From: Bretschneidera sinensis
Taxonomy: Eukaryota; Streptophyta; Magnoliopsida; Brassicales; Akaniaceae
DNA: 64,000 nucleotides
Direction of reading: 5' to 3'
NCBI GenBank assembly: GCA_023935145.1
Contig: CM043697.1
Span: 48,527,001-48,591,000 of the forward strand
Position 1 is the stretch's first letter. Every line of letters starts with the position of its first letter. Shown one piece after another: positions 23,401 to 34,340 of this stretch. The notes beneath the pieces are model-generated. The model had not been told where the DNA came from. It made no database searches and saw only the letters and a program-made list of their open reading frames with translations. The position numbers and the translations under genes were made by a program.

Positions 23401-24170
23401 GGATCAGACTCCAAAATGGCATTCACTTCCTTGAGTAGCTTATCTAAGCCCAAGTCCTCTCCAAAGTGAGTAAAACACGCCTCCAGGGGATCCTTAATGC
23501 TTGATTCGTCCACAGTCTCCTCAAGAATCTCCTCTATCAAGCACACATTTCTCACTTCATCATACTCCAGTGGTTGCCTAGTGATATCAAAGATGTTTAA
23601 CTCCACTGTCATATTTCCGAAAGAAATCTTCATCACCTCTGTCCTACAATTGATCAGGATGTTAGCCGTGGCTAAGAATGGTCGCCCTAGAATAACCGGT
23701 ATCTGAATCCCTACATTCTGAGCCAGCTCTGTATCAAGCACAATAAAATCCACGGGGAAATAGAACTTATCTACTTTTATCAAAACGTCCTCAACTATTC
23801 CCTGTGGTATTATCACTGACCTGTCAGCCAGTTGAAGCATTGTGTTGGTGGGCTTCAGTTCTTCTAACCCTAGCTGCAGATAGACTGAGAAAGGCAGAAG
23901 ATTCATGCTTACTCCTAAATCCAATAGAGCCCTCTCGATCTGGCTAACTCCTATCATGCAAGAGATGGTAAGACACCCCAGGTCCTTATACTTGATGGGC
24001 AGCTTGCACTGAAGGATTGAGCTAACCTGCTCGGTCAAAAATGCCTTCTTCGGGACATTCATCCTTCTCTTGATAGTGACTAAGTCCTTTAAAAACTTGG
24101 CATATGATGAAACTTGATGGATAGCATCCAAAAATGGGATATTGATTTGGACTTGCTTGAATACCTCCAA
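20460..24170 (-). pseudogene. A2 pol: protease, RT, RNase H, integrase (broken)
   Basis: Minus-strand pol. The longest frame (22920-24170, 416 codons) has protease with ALLDLGVSMNLLP (Asp near residue 84) and VILGRPFLA, an acidic linker, then the RT start (REPQRRLNPAMQEVV). A TGA at 22917-22919 replaces the Trp before CIDYRKLN. RT continues 22485-22916 with PFGLCNTPATFQRC and catalytic FMDDFSVFG. RNase H and the integrase zinc finger are at 21468-22043 (SDHAALKYLFSKKDAK, LIRWILLLQEFDI, CGGHF). The integrase core is at 20694-21386 ([22 protein letters not shown] as D, D, E) and the C-terminus at 20460-20651. About six stops or shifts prevent a full polyprotein. Closest to Athila pol. Confidence 0.9.
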
Positions 24171-24177
24171 AATTTCC

Positions 24178-25930
24178 TCATACTTCCCTCATTTCTTGGG
24201 CCTGTAATCTCTTGGGGTAGGGCGCTTTAGGTATAAATGACCTAGGAGGGTTCTTCACAGTAGGTGTAGCTGTAGATGGCTCAATATCTCTCTTCTCCTT
24301 ATTGCCACCTTCTTCCCCTTGCTGCACAGCAGAGGTCTCTTCCACTCGATTGTCCACTTGTCTCCCAAACCTTAGTGTAACAATCGATTGCATTTGTTCC
24401 TCCCTGTGCGTAAGATGTGAAGAATTTCCAACCATAAATTGTCCCTTCGGGTTGGGCATGGGCTAACTGGGGAACTTTCCTTTTTCCCTCTCACCTAAGT
24501 GACTTGCAATTTGCCCTATTTGACTCTCCAGCTTGGCAATTGCTTGGGTGTTTACCATTGTTGCACTCCTCACATCACTCATATTTTGGCTAGTCGTCTT
24601 CATGAACTCCTTAAGGGTGTCCTCTAGCTACTGTGAAACTGGTGCTGGTGTTTGAGTGGGTGCTTGGTAAGCAGGTGATGGTGCTGGATGGGCAGAACGA
24701 CCATGATTAGGAATTTGTGGGGCAAATCCGGGAGGATACTGATTGTGAGCATGATGAGGGGCTCCTCCCTGATTCATTGGTTGGTTCTGCTTCCATGAAA
24801 AATTTGGGTGGTTCCACCACCCTGAATTGTACGTCTCGGAGTACGATCCATTCGACTGCCTCCGATAGTCATTGAAAGCATTTACTTGTTCCATAGGATA
24901 CTCGGCAAAAGCCGACATTGATGGATAATTCTGTGCTAGATGCATGGGACTAGCACAGATGGAACAGCTTTCAACATGGAATGTGTTGGTAGCATTGATG
25001 GATTAGCCCACAGTGAGAGTGTCAATTTTCTTAGTGAGAGCATCTAACTTTAGCCTCAAGTCAGTGTCTTCCCTGACCTCATAGATGCCTCATTCCTTGG
25101 GAGCAAGGACGGACTTATCTCGACAGCTTGAAAAATCCCACTGCTGCGAGTTATCGGAAAACTTGTCCAATGCGTTGTATGCTTCATCTCTCGTCAGACT
25201 TAAGAATGCCCCCATTCATAGACTCGATTATACTACGGTTGGGTTGAGTCAACCCTTGGTAGAAGAATTGAACGAGTCTTCACTTCTCATATCCATGTGG
25301 AGGGTATCTGATCAGTAACTCTTTGAAGCGTTCCCAGCTTTTAGAGAACTTCTCATCCTCGTCCTGAGTGAAAGAACTAATCTCCTTTTGGCACTCATTC
25401 ACTCTTGACATTGGGAAAAACTTATGATAAAATTTACGAAGCAAGTTTTCCCAAGATGTGATAGACTCGGACGTGTTGGAATCCAACCATGCCCTAGTTC
25501 TATCGTGAAGAGAAAAAGGGAAAACTCGAAGATGGACAGACTCCTCAGAGAAGTTCTGGAATATGAATGTAGCACAAATATCTTTGAACTTCTTTACATG
25601 GCTATAAGGATTTCCAAGATCTAGGCCATGGAATGAGGGTAGGAGTTGGATGACATGGGGTTTCAAGTCAAAATGGGTGGCATTGGTAGGTGGCAACACT
25701 ATGCAAGAAGATGAATTGGTCGCAACGGGTGCGAACAAATCCCAAAGGGATGTAGTGGAATCCACGTTCCAAGCTCTAGGTTGCTCTATATGTTCAGGAT
25801 GATTTGCATTCCTAAAATTTTCTCCCATTTCAACTGGTGCTCTCTTCTGCCTCCTAAGAGTTCTTTCTAAGTCGGGATCTAAATGTGTCAAATCTAAATT
25901 CAAGGATCTCCGACCAAGCATAAACCGCAT
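24178..25930 (-). pseudogene. A2 gag (broken)
   Basis: Gag of A2. 25280-25930 (216 codons) is capsid: HFDLKPHVIQLLPSFHGL, FPFSLHDRTRAWLD, WENLLRKFYHKFFP and SWERFKELL. A stop follows HGYEK at 25280. The continuation has frameshifts; 24628-24945 is the Asn/Gln/Pro-rich part after the zinc knuckle, whose last Cys is Tyr (SICASPMHLAQNY). 24178-24459 is the linker before protease. In A1 the same knuckle is intact, so A2 was damaged after the two lines separated. The start at 25930 (MRFMLGRRSL) fits the family. Confidence 0.88.
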
Positions 25931-26108
25931 GAAAAGTACTAAAATAAACTACCAGCAGAAATTTGCAAAAAATTTTTTTTTTTAATAAACAAGTAGAAAC
26001 AAATAAAATAAAATAAAATTCCCAAACAGAAAAATCAAACAAATAATGCTAACTAACTAGTAGAAAAATAAAATTAATTCAGACAAAAATTTCACAAATA
26101 AAACAACT

Positions 26109-26125
26109 CCCCGGCAACGGCGCCA
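26109..26125 (-). promoter_or_regulatory. Primer binding site of A2, exact tRNA-Asp match
   Basis: CCCCGGCAACGGCGCCA on the plus strand equals the 3' end of plant tRNA-Asp including CCA; 6 bp from the LTR. Confidence 0.92.
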
Positions 26126-26534
26126 AAAACTTGTTGTGAGTTTTAAATTACTTGCAAGCGCATGAGTCGTTTACAATATAGCGTTGTGCAAGTGCGAGGT
26201 CGAATCCACAGGGAATTGCATTGTGAAAATATAAATTTATCTAAACTAATCTTATCTTAACCTAGTTCCGAGTTTTTTATTATATGTTGCAAAATAAATA
26301 AAAGCTAAACTAAATTGATTTTAAAAACTAATACAAAGACTAAATTTTCTGAATCCACCCCACCAAAGTTAAGCATATATCTCAATGTTCTAAAGATAAC
26401 TTATCAAAAAATTCCATGAATCCAACTTAAGACAAAAAACAACAAATATCCCAATTAAACCAAAAGCATCCAATGTATCCGCTTTTAACAAATCACAAAG
26501 GAAATCCAATTTAATCAAAAACAATTTGATGTAT

Positions 26535-27988
26535 TGATGAGAGTCATGAAATGCATCTTAACAGTACTTAATTGTTAGCATTTTAGGGTTGATCTAGGTT
26601 CTAATTGCACTTTTATACGTTAATTATACGTTAACAACTCTAAAGTATCATTCTTGGATCATTGATCTACTTCAGTGCATTTTCAGGTACTTTAAGCTCA
26701 AAAGAGGAGGAAACATTATCATTGCTTGAAACACAAAGACTCAAGGCATACTGGAGTGAAAGAATACTTCCGGAAGGACAAGATGGAGGGCTTAAAAGAG
26801 CAACAGCTGCTGCCCGCATTGGAAAGGAATTTCACTAAATTGCCAGAATTTCCCGTACAGATCAATCATCTTTGAAATTTAAACTGTATTGATACAAGAA
26901 GAACCAGGAGAGGAGCCATATATTCTTAGAAAGATCCGGAAGTCTATTTTCTGAAGAATTTTACAGTTTATCAAAAGGATTTTTCTAGAGAAAGTTATGG
27001 CAGTTTTAGTAGACAAAGGTCGGGTTGTGCGGGATTTCAGCGTGATTTTGGGCTTAAATCCCACATCCCACATCGGTTGGAAAATGCATTTCTATATCCC
27101 ATATCCCACATCGGATGGGAGATACATTGCACTCTTGCTATTTGCCTATATAAGACCCACTCCACTTTAGCTTTGAGCATCAATCGGGGATGAATCCAGA
27201 GGGCCTTTAGAAGCAATCCAGAGGGCCTTTAGGAGGAACCCGAAGTATAAATTTGGAGGGCAAGCTGAGGATGATCGTTGAGAGGCCGGAGGCAACTCAA
27301 GGAAGCATGAGCCCCATGGCTGGCTAGTCTCCAAGCAAGGCAAAGGGATGAATCCCTAGGTGTAGTTGTTCTTATTTTTCTTTATTTGATTCAGTTGTAG
27401 TGAAATTATTTTCGTTAAACATTGTTATGTTTTATTCTTAATTTAATTAGTAGATTTATTATTACTCTAGTGATTGCATGCTTCTTTTTCATATAAGTTC
27501 AGTCATGCTTTTCTTATGTGTACCTGTTTGGGTGTGATTGAGTCCGGTAGATCTCTTTTATAGATTTGTCCATTGCTGCGGTATTGTCGTTTAGATATAT
27601 CATCGTCTCTTGATAATTTATAAGTTAGGTCATGTGTGCTTGAAAGAAAAGAAGATTTCATAACAATTACATTAGGATTTATAAATGCACTTTAATTGAA
27701 TATTTTCTGATTGCCTGTTTGGGATATGAAACTTGCAATCGAGATAAAAACAACTGAATCAAGTTAGGATTAGAGCAACAAACCTAGGGAGGATTTTCGA
27801 AACCTTGTCATTTCTTATTTATATTATTCAATCTATATACACAATTTCCTCATAACTCAGATTCTCTCATTTAATCTTTTATCATTTGAGTTAAAGTTTA
27901 CACTTTCTTTATAATTAACTTGTTTCCCTGTGGAATCGACACCCCAAAGCTGTACTACAATAACCGCGTTATACTTTAGGTGTAATCA
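26535..27988 (+). repeat. B4: solo mosaic LTR, family B ends
   Basis: Starts TGATGAGAGTCATGAAATGC and ends GGTGTAATCA, 1454 bp, with TSD TGTAT (26530-26534, 27989-27993). The ends and U5 are family B, but the middle (about 26820-27180) carries the shared U3 block and the USE-TATA promoter of family A instead of the usual family B promoter. This looks like recombination between LTR families. Confidence 0.92.
27065..27154 (+). promoter_or_regulatory. snRNA-type promoter in B4: two USE copies, 33 bp, TATA
   Basis: ATCCCACATCG at 27065-27075 and again at 27103-27113, then exactly 33 bp to TATATAAG at 27147-27154. Same spacing as in all family A LTRs. Confidence 0.65.
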
Positions 27989-28393
27989 TGTATCCATCAG
28001 ATGAAACACAAGGAATATCCAATAGAATAATTTAAACACAATCAATCATAAGATTCTACTCAAATAATTGATAGAACATTTATACTAAAAACATCAAAAT
28101 TGTATAAACAAAACTGAAACTAACATGCCAAACAACGGCAGGGCTTCATCTTCAACCTTAGTTGAAGATTCTAGCCACTCATAGTTATGAAACTATAGTT
28201 CATAATAAAAGTACTAAACATTTAACTAAAAAGAAATAAATTACTTTACATGGGAGAAATTCCACTCGCTGTTGGGCGGCACTTCCCCTCGTGGTAGCAA
28301 AGCCTTCGGGATCCACCAAAATGCCAGCAGACATCCACCAGTTAACACGAAATGGCTTAGGAATTGCACCCCAAATAATGAATTCATATGGTG

Positions 28394-28445
28394 TTTATAT
28401 AGGGGGAGTCTCGGAGCACTGTAGGTTTCAGATTCGATGTGGGAT
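28394..28445 (-). promoter_or_regulatory. snRNA-type promoter in A2 5' LTR: USE, 33 bp, TATA
   Basis: Minus strand ATCCCACATCG (28445-28435), 33 bp, TATATAAA (28401-28394). This copy would drive A2 RNA. Confidence 0.65.
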
Positions 28446-28856
28446 AATGGCCCGAGTGTGCTCGATCGCAGAATGGTGCGATCAATCGCATGTGTGCTCG
28501 ATCGCATATCTTATGTGCACGATCGCATATGCGCTTGATCGCATATCTGTTATGATCGATCCCAGCACTAAACTGCAAATATTTCGATGTGGGATGTTGA
28601 TCATGCACTCATTCGTAGGCAGGTGCGCTCGAGCGCAGACGCACTGGATCGCATATCTCGTGTGATCGATCGCACTATGCATCCTTTTTGCTCTTGAAGC
28701 TTGATATCTCCAGAAATGCTTTATTTTCTCCACAAACCTATAAAAATACACAAAACACAAAAAAGACATAAAATAAAGTGAAATAATACAAATTAAGAAC
28801 CTAACAAATATAAATTAAAGGGCTCAAATATGCAATATTTAAGACTCATCAGCCAA

Positions 28857-28898
28857 CTCTAAGTCTTGGGTCGGGTAATTTCTCTCATTATTCCTCAA
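28857..28898 (-). pseudogene. CHR RNase H fragment
   Basis: Short minus-strand piece reading QLRNNERNYPTQDLEL, a standard RNase H segment. It joins to 17700 across A2 on one side and to 29799 across LTR X on the other. The TSDs GCCAA and TTGAC mark both joins. Confidence 0.85.
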
Positions 28899-28903
28899 TT
28901 GAC

Positions 28904-29793
28904 TGTTGGTGTTTATCTAAGGTTTAAACATGGTTTGATAAAGTTCTTCATTAGACCTTGGCACCTCAACACACAAAGTGTGCGCCTCAGCGCACAATAA
29001 GTCAAAGAAGTGCAGCATCAGGTCGGGCCGCGACGCCTATCATGGAGGAAGCCTGGAGGAGGTGTGCACCGCGGCTCAACCTCCCCCAGGCTGCGGCACC
29101 CAGAGAGTGATGCATCTGTGCCCTGGCTTGAGCCGCAGCCTACCCTGTTCAGGGCCGCGGCTCCAAGCACACTGAGACTAGTCTCTTCAGCCTTTTGAAA
29201 GGTGTGTGGGGCATAAACCAAAATGCACAGGATCACTAAGGATTGATGAAGGGCTATGATTGAATGGTCCTCAAGATCTAAGGGTGGAGATTGACTTCAA
29301 AGATTGGCTCAAAAAGTGGTGCACTAAATAAAGGGTCACCTAGCTTCAATCTTAAGAACAAGTGAGACACAAGACATACAAGTGATCATCATACAAGAGA
29401 ATTCAAGTGCAAGTGTGAGAGTGCAAAGTCACAAAACACAGGAAAGGTGCTAGAATAGATCTCAAAAGAGAGGCTGGTTGTAAAGAGAGAGTAGCATAGA
29501 TTGGGTAGAGGGCTTTGTAATAGTTCTTATCACTTTCTTTCTTCTCTTCTTTGGTTCTTTAAGAACTTGAGATTCTTGAAAGGGTGTTGCTGAAATCTGT
29601 AAGAACTCATTAATTTAGTACAGAGATTTCAGAGGAATTCATGGGGACGTAAGCTATTGTCGAACCTCAATAACAATTGCTATGTTCTTTCTTTTCTTTG
29701 ATTTCTGTTTCTGTTTCGATTCATTACAAGTCACTCTAGACTTGGGTGTTTGGAAGATCACCACCTGGGCATCTCCAAGGTGGTTTCCCAACA
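28904..29793. repeat. X: solo LTR of an unassigned element
   Basis: 890 bp from TGTTGG to CCAACA (perfect 6-bp terminal inverted repeat) with TSD TTGAC (28899-28903, 29794-29798), inside CHR RNase H. The pyrimidine-rich stretch near 29690-29720 suggests plus orientation. No coding sequence. It does not resemble the Athila LTRs except for a GCCGCGGCTC-type word cluster at 28975-29175. TGTTGG...CCAACA ends are common in Ty1/copia LTRs, but the superfamily is not proven. Confidence 0.82.
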
Positions 29794-29798
29794 TTGAC

Positions 29799-31604
29799 TA
29801 GAAGCATGAGCCATTATCTTCTAACGTTGTATCAACACACATCCCAACTCTTGATGGGATTCATCACTATAAACCACAAATTCGTCGTCACCAGAAGAAA
29901 GCACCAATATTGGAACTGTAGTAAATTTCTCCTTTAGTAATTGAATACTTTTTTCACACTCCCCAGAACATACAAATCTCACTTCTTTCCTGGTCAATCT
30001 AGTCAATAGTACTGCAACAATAGAAAAATTATGAATGAATCTTCTATAATAACTTACTAACTCAAAGAAGATTCTAATCTCAGTCATATTAGTTGGTCTC
30101 TCCCAACTCAACATTTCCTCTACCTTTTGTTGATCAATTGTATGCCATCTCTAGATATTACATGCCTCAATAAAATTATTTCATTATGCCAAAATTCACA
30201 TTTAGGAAATTATAGCATAAATCTCTCTCTCCTCAAAATCTCTAACACAATTTCTAAATGTTTTACATGCTCTTCCTTAGTCTTAGAATACACCAAGATG
30301 TCATCAATGAGTACAACCACAAAATTATCAAGAAATGGTTTAATCATTTTAGTCATCTAGTCCATAAATGTTGGTGGAGCATTAGTCAATCTAAATAGCA
30401 TCACAAGAAACTTATGACTATAATGTGTCCTAGAAGCAGTCTTAGGTACGTCTCCCTCTTTTATCCTTAAATGATGATAACATGATCTCAGGTCTATCTT
30501 TTTTTAAAAAAAATATCCTTGCTCCATGTAACTTCTCAAATAAATCATCTATCTTGGGTAAAGGATATTTGTTCTTAATGGCTATCTTATTCAACTATCT
30601 GTATTCTATACACAATTTCATCGTTCTATCTTTCTTCTTTAAAGACATTACGTGGGCTCCTTATGGCAACACACTAAGTCGAATAAATTATTTATCTAAC
30701 AGTCTTGAACTTCAACTCTCTTAACTCAACAAGTGTCATTCTGTAGGGTGCTATAGATATATGTGATGAAATTGGTATCACCTCAACAGATAATTTAATC
30801 TCCCTACTATGAGGCAACTAGATAACTCATCAAGAAATACATCAAAAAAATATTTCACTTCTAAGATTTCTTTCAACTCTCTACTATCATGTCTAAAATT
30901 CACCACATATGCCAAATACCCCTCACATCCTTTCCTTGACCATTTACTAGTAGTCAGAGCAAAGTAAGATAGTTCGAGAGTATATTACGTTCTCCCTGAA
31001 ACTAAATTCTCTTGTCCATATCCTGAACACTACATTCTTTCTGGAATAATCAACCCAAGCGTAATACGTCGATCACCAATTCATTCCCAAAATCAAATGA
31101 AAATCTATCATATTTAAAGGTAATAAATCAACTTCAAATTCTCTATCACTGACATTAATCACCCAACCCTTGTAAACATTTATGATTATCACTCTATCTC
31201 TAGTGAGAACTTCTACAGTAATATTATGCATCAAAGGACTAATACATGCATCAATAGACTTCACATGAATACTGGATACAAAAGAACGGGTTACATCGGA
31301 TCAACCAACATTGATGTGTCCACCGTTTCTAAATACAAAGCACTTCAAATTAGGAAAATTCTGGAGTAAATATTTTATCTGATTACATCTATAACAAACT
31401 TTTGTCTCCTGATTATACATCAGATTACCACATTCCTTTAGTGGCATACTTATTTTCTTGCCATAACATCGAGTTCCCATAACCTATTTCTCAAATCTAG
31501 GGGTCCCACCAATATTTCTCTAAGCTACAGATGTAACAGATCCTGCTTGCCTCTGGCTCTGTATTATAGTTTCCTATAATAAAGAATGCTTCTTCTTGGT
31601 TGGT
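29799..31604 (-). pseudogene. CHR gag end, protease and RT remnant
   Basis: Minus strand, right to left: gag end with a zinc-knuckle-like CYRC near 31390-31420. Then aspartic protease (31073-31264) with DFHLILGMNW, and RT with VVVLIDDILVYSKTKEEH near 30270-30330 (the IDD catalytic site). The RT connection and RNase H start are at 29821-30114 (FFELVSYYRRFIHNFS, VYSDESHQELGCVLIQR). Chromovirus-type wording (ILGMDW, IDDILVYS) separates it from the Athila pol of its neighbours. Frames are broken everywhere. Confidence 0.82.
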
Positions 31605-31683
31605 AATTCCTACCATAGCATTCATTTCATATTGTCTTGTTTTCGCTTGAATTGCTAGGGACTAGCAATAATCTAGTTGGGGG
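31605..31683 (+). other. Inverted fragment of family B 3' region with polypurine tract
   Basis: Plus-strand copy of the sequence just before a family B 3' LTR (GCTTGAATTGCTAGGGACTAG, then CTAGTTGGGGG), matching the reverse complement of about 34350-34435. It abuts minus-strand gag at about 31680-31684 with GGG microhomology. Confidence 0.75.
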
Positions 31684-32845
31684 TGCCTGATATGGTGCAA
31701 GATATGATCTAGGGGGTTGTGCAAGCTGTTGATTTTCAGACTTCCAGCTGAAGTTGGGGTGATTGTGCTACCCCGGATTATAAGTATTAGAGAAGGGTGC
31801 CAAAGGCTTCTTGTACATGCCTAAGGCATTACATTCTTCCTCATACATCCCTCTCATATCAACAAATGTTGGACACTCTTAGGCGGGATGACCTACCCTG
31901 CCACTCACAAAACATGGTTCCAAAGATTCGACATGATTGGCTTTGAGCCCTTAGTCTTTAATGCATCTAGCTCCCTAGTGAGCATTTCAACCTTAGCCTT
32001 TAGGTTGTCTTCTTCCCTAAGATGGTAAATTCCATCACCACTTGGGTTTCCTACAGGTCGTGACCTATTTGTATTTTCAGTAGCACTAGGTCCAGTCCAA
32101 GTGTGAGCTTTTTCAGCAAGCTCATTGAGGTACTCGATGGCCTTATCAAGATCTTTTTTGTAAAAATTCACTATTACACATCATCTCTACAAATTGGTGC
32201 TCTCTATATGTAAGTCTCTCATAAAAATAGCTCAAACACCAATTCTCATACCCATGGTGAGAACACATACTCAACAACTCCTTAAATTCATATACCCATG
32301 GAGATTTGTCTTTTTAAAGCAAAAGTCTTATGTTGGGGGAAGTATTTATTAAAGAAGACCTAAGTCATCTCATTCCATGACCCAATAGATCGTGGTCTTA
32401 GCGAATATAGCCAACTCTTAGCTCTATCTTTCAAAGTGAAAGGAAAGAACTTGAGTCTCATGATGTCATCAGTTGCATCTTGACTATGAAAAGTCGCAAC
32501 TACTTCCTCAAACTCCCTAATGTGTAAATTTGGGTTTTCATTTTCCAATCTATAAAATTTAGGGAGTAACTATATCATCCCTATTTTAAAATCTTGTTGG
32601 TGAGTATTAGCTTGAAATATGATGCATGATGGTGTGGCTATTTAGCTAGGATGCAAGTAATCCTTAAGTGTCCTAGCAACATTCTTATTGGGGTTATAAG
32701 TCATGTTAAAATCCTCTAAAATCTCATTTGGGGGTGCACTATGGGTTGATCTAGGCGAAGTTTCACTAACGGACATGGAAGGAGAGGGTAACTCTATTTC
32801 AAGTCCTCTAATGAATCTACCTCGCGAATCGCTCGGTCTAAGCAT
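31684..32845 (-). pseudogene. Partial gag downstream of the shared B5 LTR
   Basis: Gag from its start (MLRPSDSRGRFIRGLEIELP at 32845) through capsid (FHSQDATDDIMRLKFFPFTLKD, WLYSLRPRSIGSWNEMT) to past the zinc knuckle, then cut at 31684. It resembles the B5 gag at 49340-50490 and the B7 gag. Stops occur near 32640 and elsewhere. Its own 5' LTR is 32988-34340, which is also the 3' LTR of the B5 element on its right. So it is either the start of a second tandem copy or a rearranged piece of the same element. Confidence 0.8.
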
Positions 32846-32965
32846 ACACCAAATGAGTTAAAGGGGAAATAAATAAAACAGAATAAAAAATCAAAACTTA
32901 GAGAAAGGAACAATATTACCGTCTTGTCTCAAAGTTGACAGTCTTCCTTGTACTTAAGCGCGTCT

Positions 32966-32982
32966 CCCCGGCAATGGTGCCA
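32966..32982 (-). promoter_or_regulatory. Primer binding site beside the shared LTR
   Basis: CCCCGGCAATGGTGCCA on the plus strand, two changes from tRNA-Asp, next to the LTR start at 32988. A primer site on this side shows the LTR once served as a 5' LTR for the gag on its left. Confidence 0.85.
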
Positions 32983-32987
32983 AAATT

Positions 32988-34340
32988 TGATTATTCCCAG
33001 AGAATAACGTGGTAGTTGTAGCACAGCTTTGGGGTGTCGATTCCACAGGGAGACAAGTGATCTATAAGGGAAAGTGTAGACCTTAACACGAAGGATAAAA
33101 GTTAAATGAGAGAATCTGAGTTTTGATAATAAGGTATTGTGAGAAAATTGTGTAAATATAATGAAGAATATGATGGAGAGATAACAAGGTTCCGAGAATC
33201 CTTCCTAGGTTCATTGCCTTATTCCAATCTTAATTCAATTGTTTTTACATCGATTGCTAGTTTCACATCCCAAACAAGCAATCGGCAAATATTCAATCAA
33301 AGCACATATAAACCCTAATGCAATTGGTACGAAATATTTTTTACTTTTGATTCAAGCACACATGGCCTATCTTATAGATTTATCAAGAAACGACAATATA
33401 TCTTAATGACAATATCGCAGTAATGGACAAACCTAAAAGATAAATCTACCGGAATCAATCACATCCAACAATCTTTACATAAGAAGAGCATGAGTAAACT
33501 TATATAGAGGAGAAAGATACAATCACCTTATTAAGAGAAAATTTTCTAATTAAATCAAAAAGTAAATCATAACAATGTTTAACAATGAATCCAAACTATA
33601 ACTGAATCAAGAATAGAAATTAAGAACAACTACACCTAGGAATTCATCCCTTCGCCTTGCTTGGAGATTAGTTGGCCATGGGGCTCATGCTTGAACACTT
33701 TGATTGGGGAGAATGTGGCAGCCTTCTTGAGTTTTTCAGCCTTTTTTATATCTCTTTATCAAACCCTAAGTGATCTATTTATAATACAAAAGGTCTGAGG
33801 GTGTTTCCGAGTTTAAACTATCATTAAAACCCTAACTAGGTCGTGACTCGGAAACAAAGCATGGTGCTCGCGCCGTGGCTCACACTAATCCAGGCCACAG
33901 CTCAACCTTTTGGGGTTTTTTTCACGTTTCTGTAGGCCGCGGCTTAAACCCTCCAGGCCGCAGCTCAGACAGCCAAGCCGCGACTCAGATTGGTCCAGGC
34001 CGCAGCGCATACTGATGATCTTTAAGGCTTTTTTTGGGCATGGTTCCGGAGGCCACGACTCAGTCTTTCCAGGCCGCGGTGCACAGCCTTGGTTCTGTTC
34101 GATTTGTCCTTCCACAATCATACCTTCACTCCGGTATGCATCGAGTCATTGTACTTCAAGCAACGATAGCATTTTCTTCTCTTTTGACCCCAAAACACCT
34201 GAAAATGCACTGAAATATATCAATGATCCAAGAATATAACTTTAGAGTTGTTAAGGTATAAAAAGTGTAGTTCAAACCTAGATCAACCCTAAAATGCTAA
34301 CAAATAAAAACTGTTAAGATGCATTTTATGACTCTCATCA
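32988..34340 (-). repeat. 3' LTR of B5, also 5' LTR of the partial copy (family B)
   Basis: 1353 bp, TGATTATTCCC...ACTCTCATCA on the plus strand. It has a primer site on its left and a polypurine-tract complement (AACCCCCAACTAGC) on its right. The GCCGCGGCTCAG word array is at about 33845-34085 (GCCGCGGC palindrome 33936-33943), with the TATA complement near 33776. Confidence 0.88.

Larger units (their letters stand above)
17706..28851 (-). mobile_element. A2: gag-pol Athila-like element inserted in CHR RNase H
   Basis: Two family A LTRs (17706-18970; 26132-28851, the latter split by B4), exact tRNA-Asp primer site, gag, protease, RT, RNase H, integrase and 3' region, with TSD GCCAA (17701-17705, 28852-28856). 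It is the only family A copy here with all pol domains, though with scattered stops. Its LTRs differ by roughly 8% in the first 160 bp, so it is older than A1. Confidence 0.92.
26132..28851 (-). repeat. 5' LTR of A2, interrupted by B4
   Basis: Left part 26132-26534 and right part 27994-28851 join to an LTR of about 1261 bp matching 17706-18970. The right part has the CGATCGCA word array (about 28455-28680) and the promoter. The insertion splits it near the end distal to the promoter. Confidence 0.92.

Noticed and set aside
26109..26125. tRNA-Asp sequence
   Set aside because: Only the last 17 nt complementary to the tRNA 3' end are present, beside an LTR; it is a primer binding site, not a tRNA gene.
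28978..29236. Proline/glycine/arginine-rich ORFs in LTR X
   Set aside because: They follow the GCCGCGG word cluster and lie inside a solo LTR.
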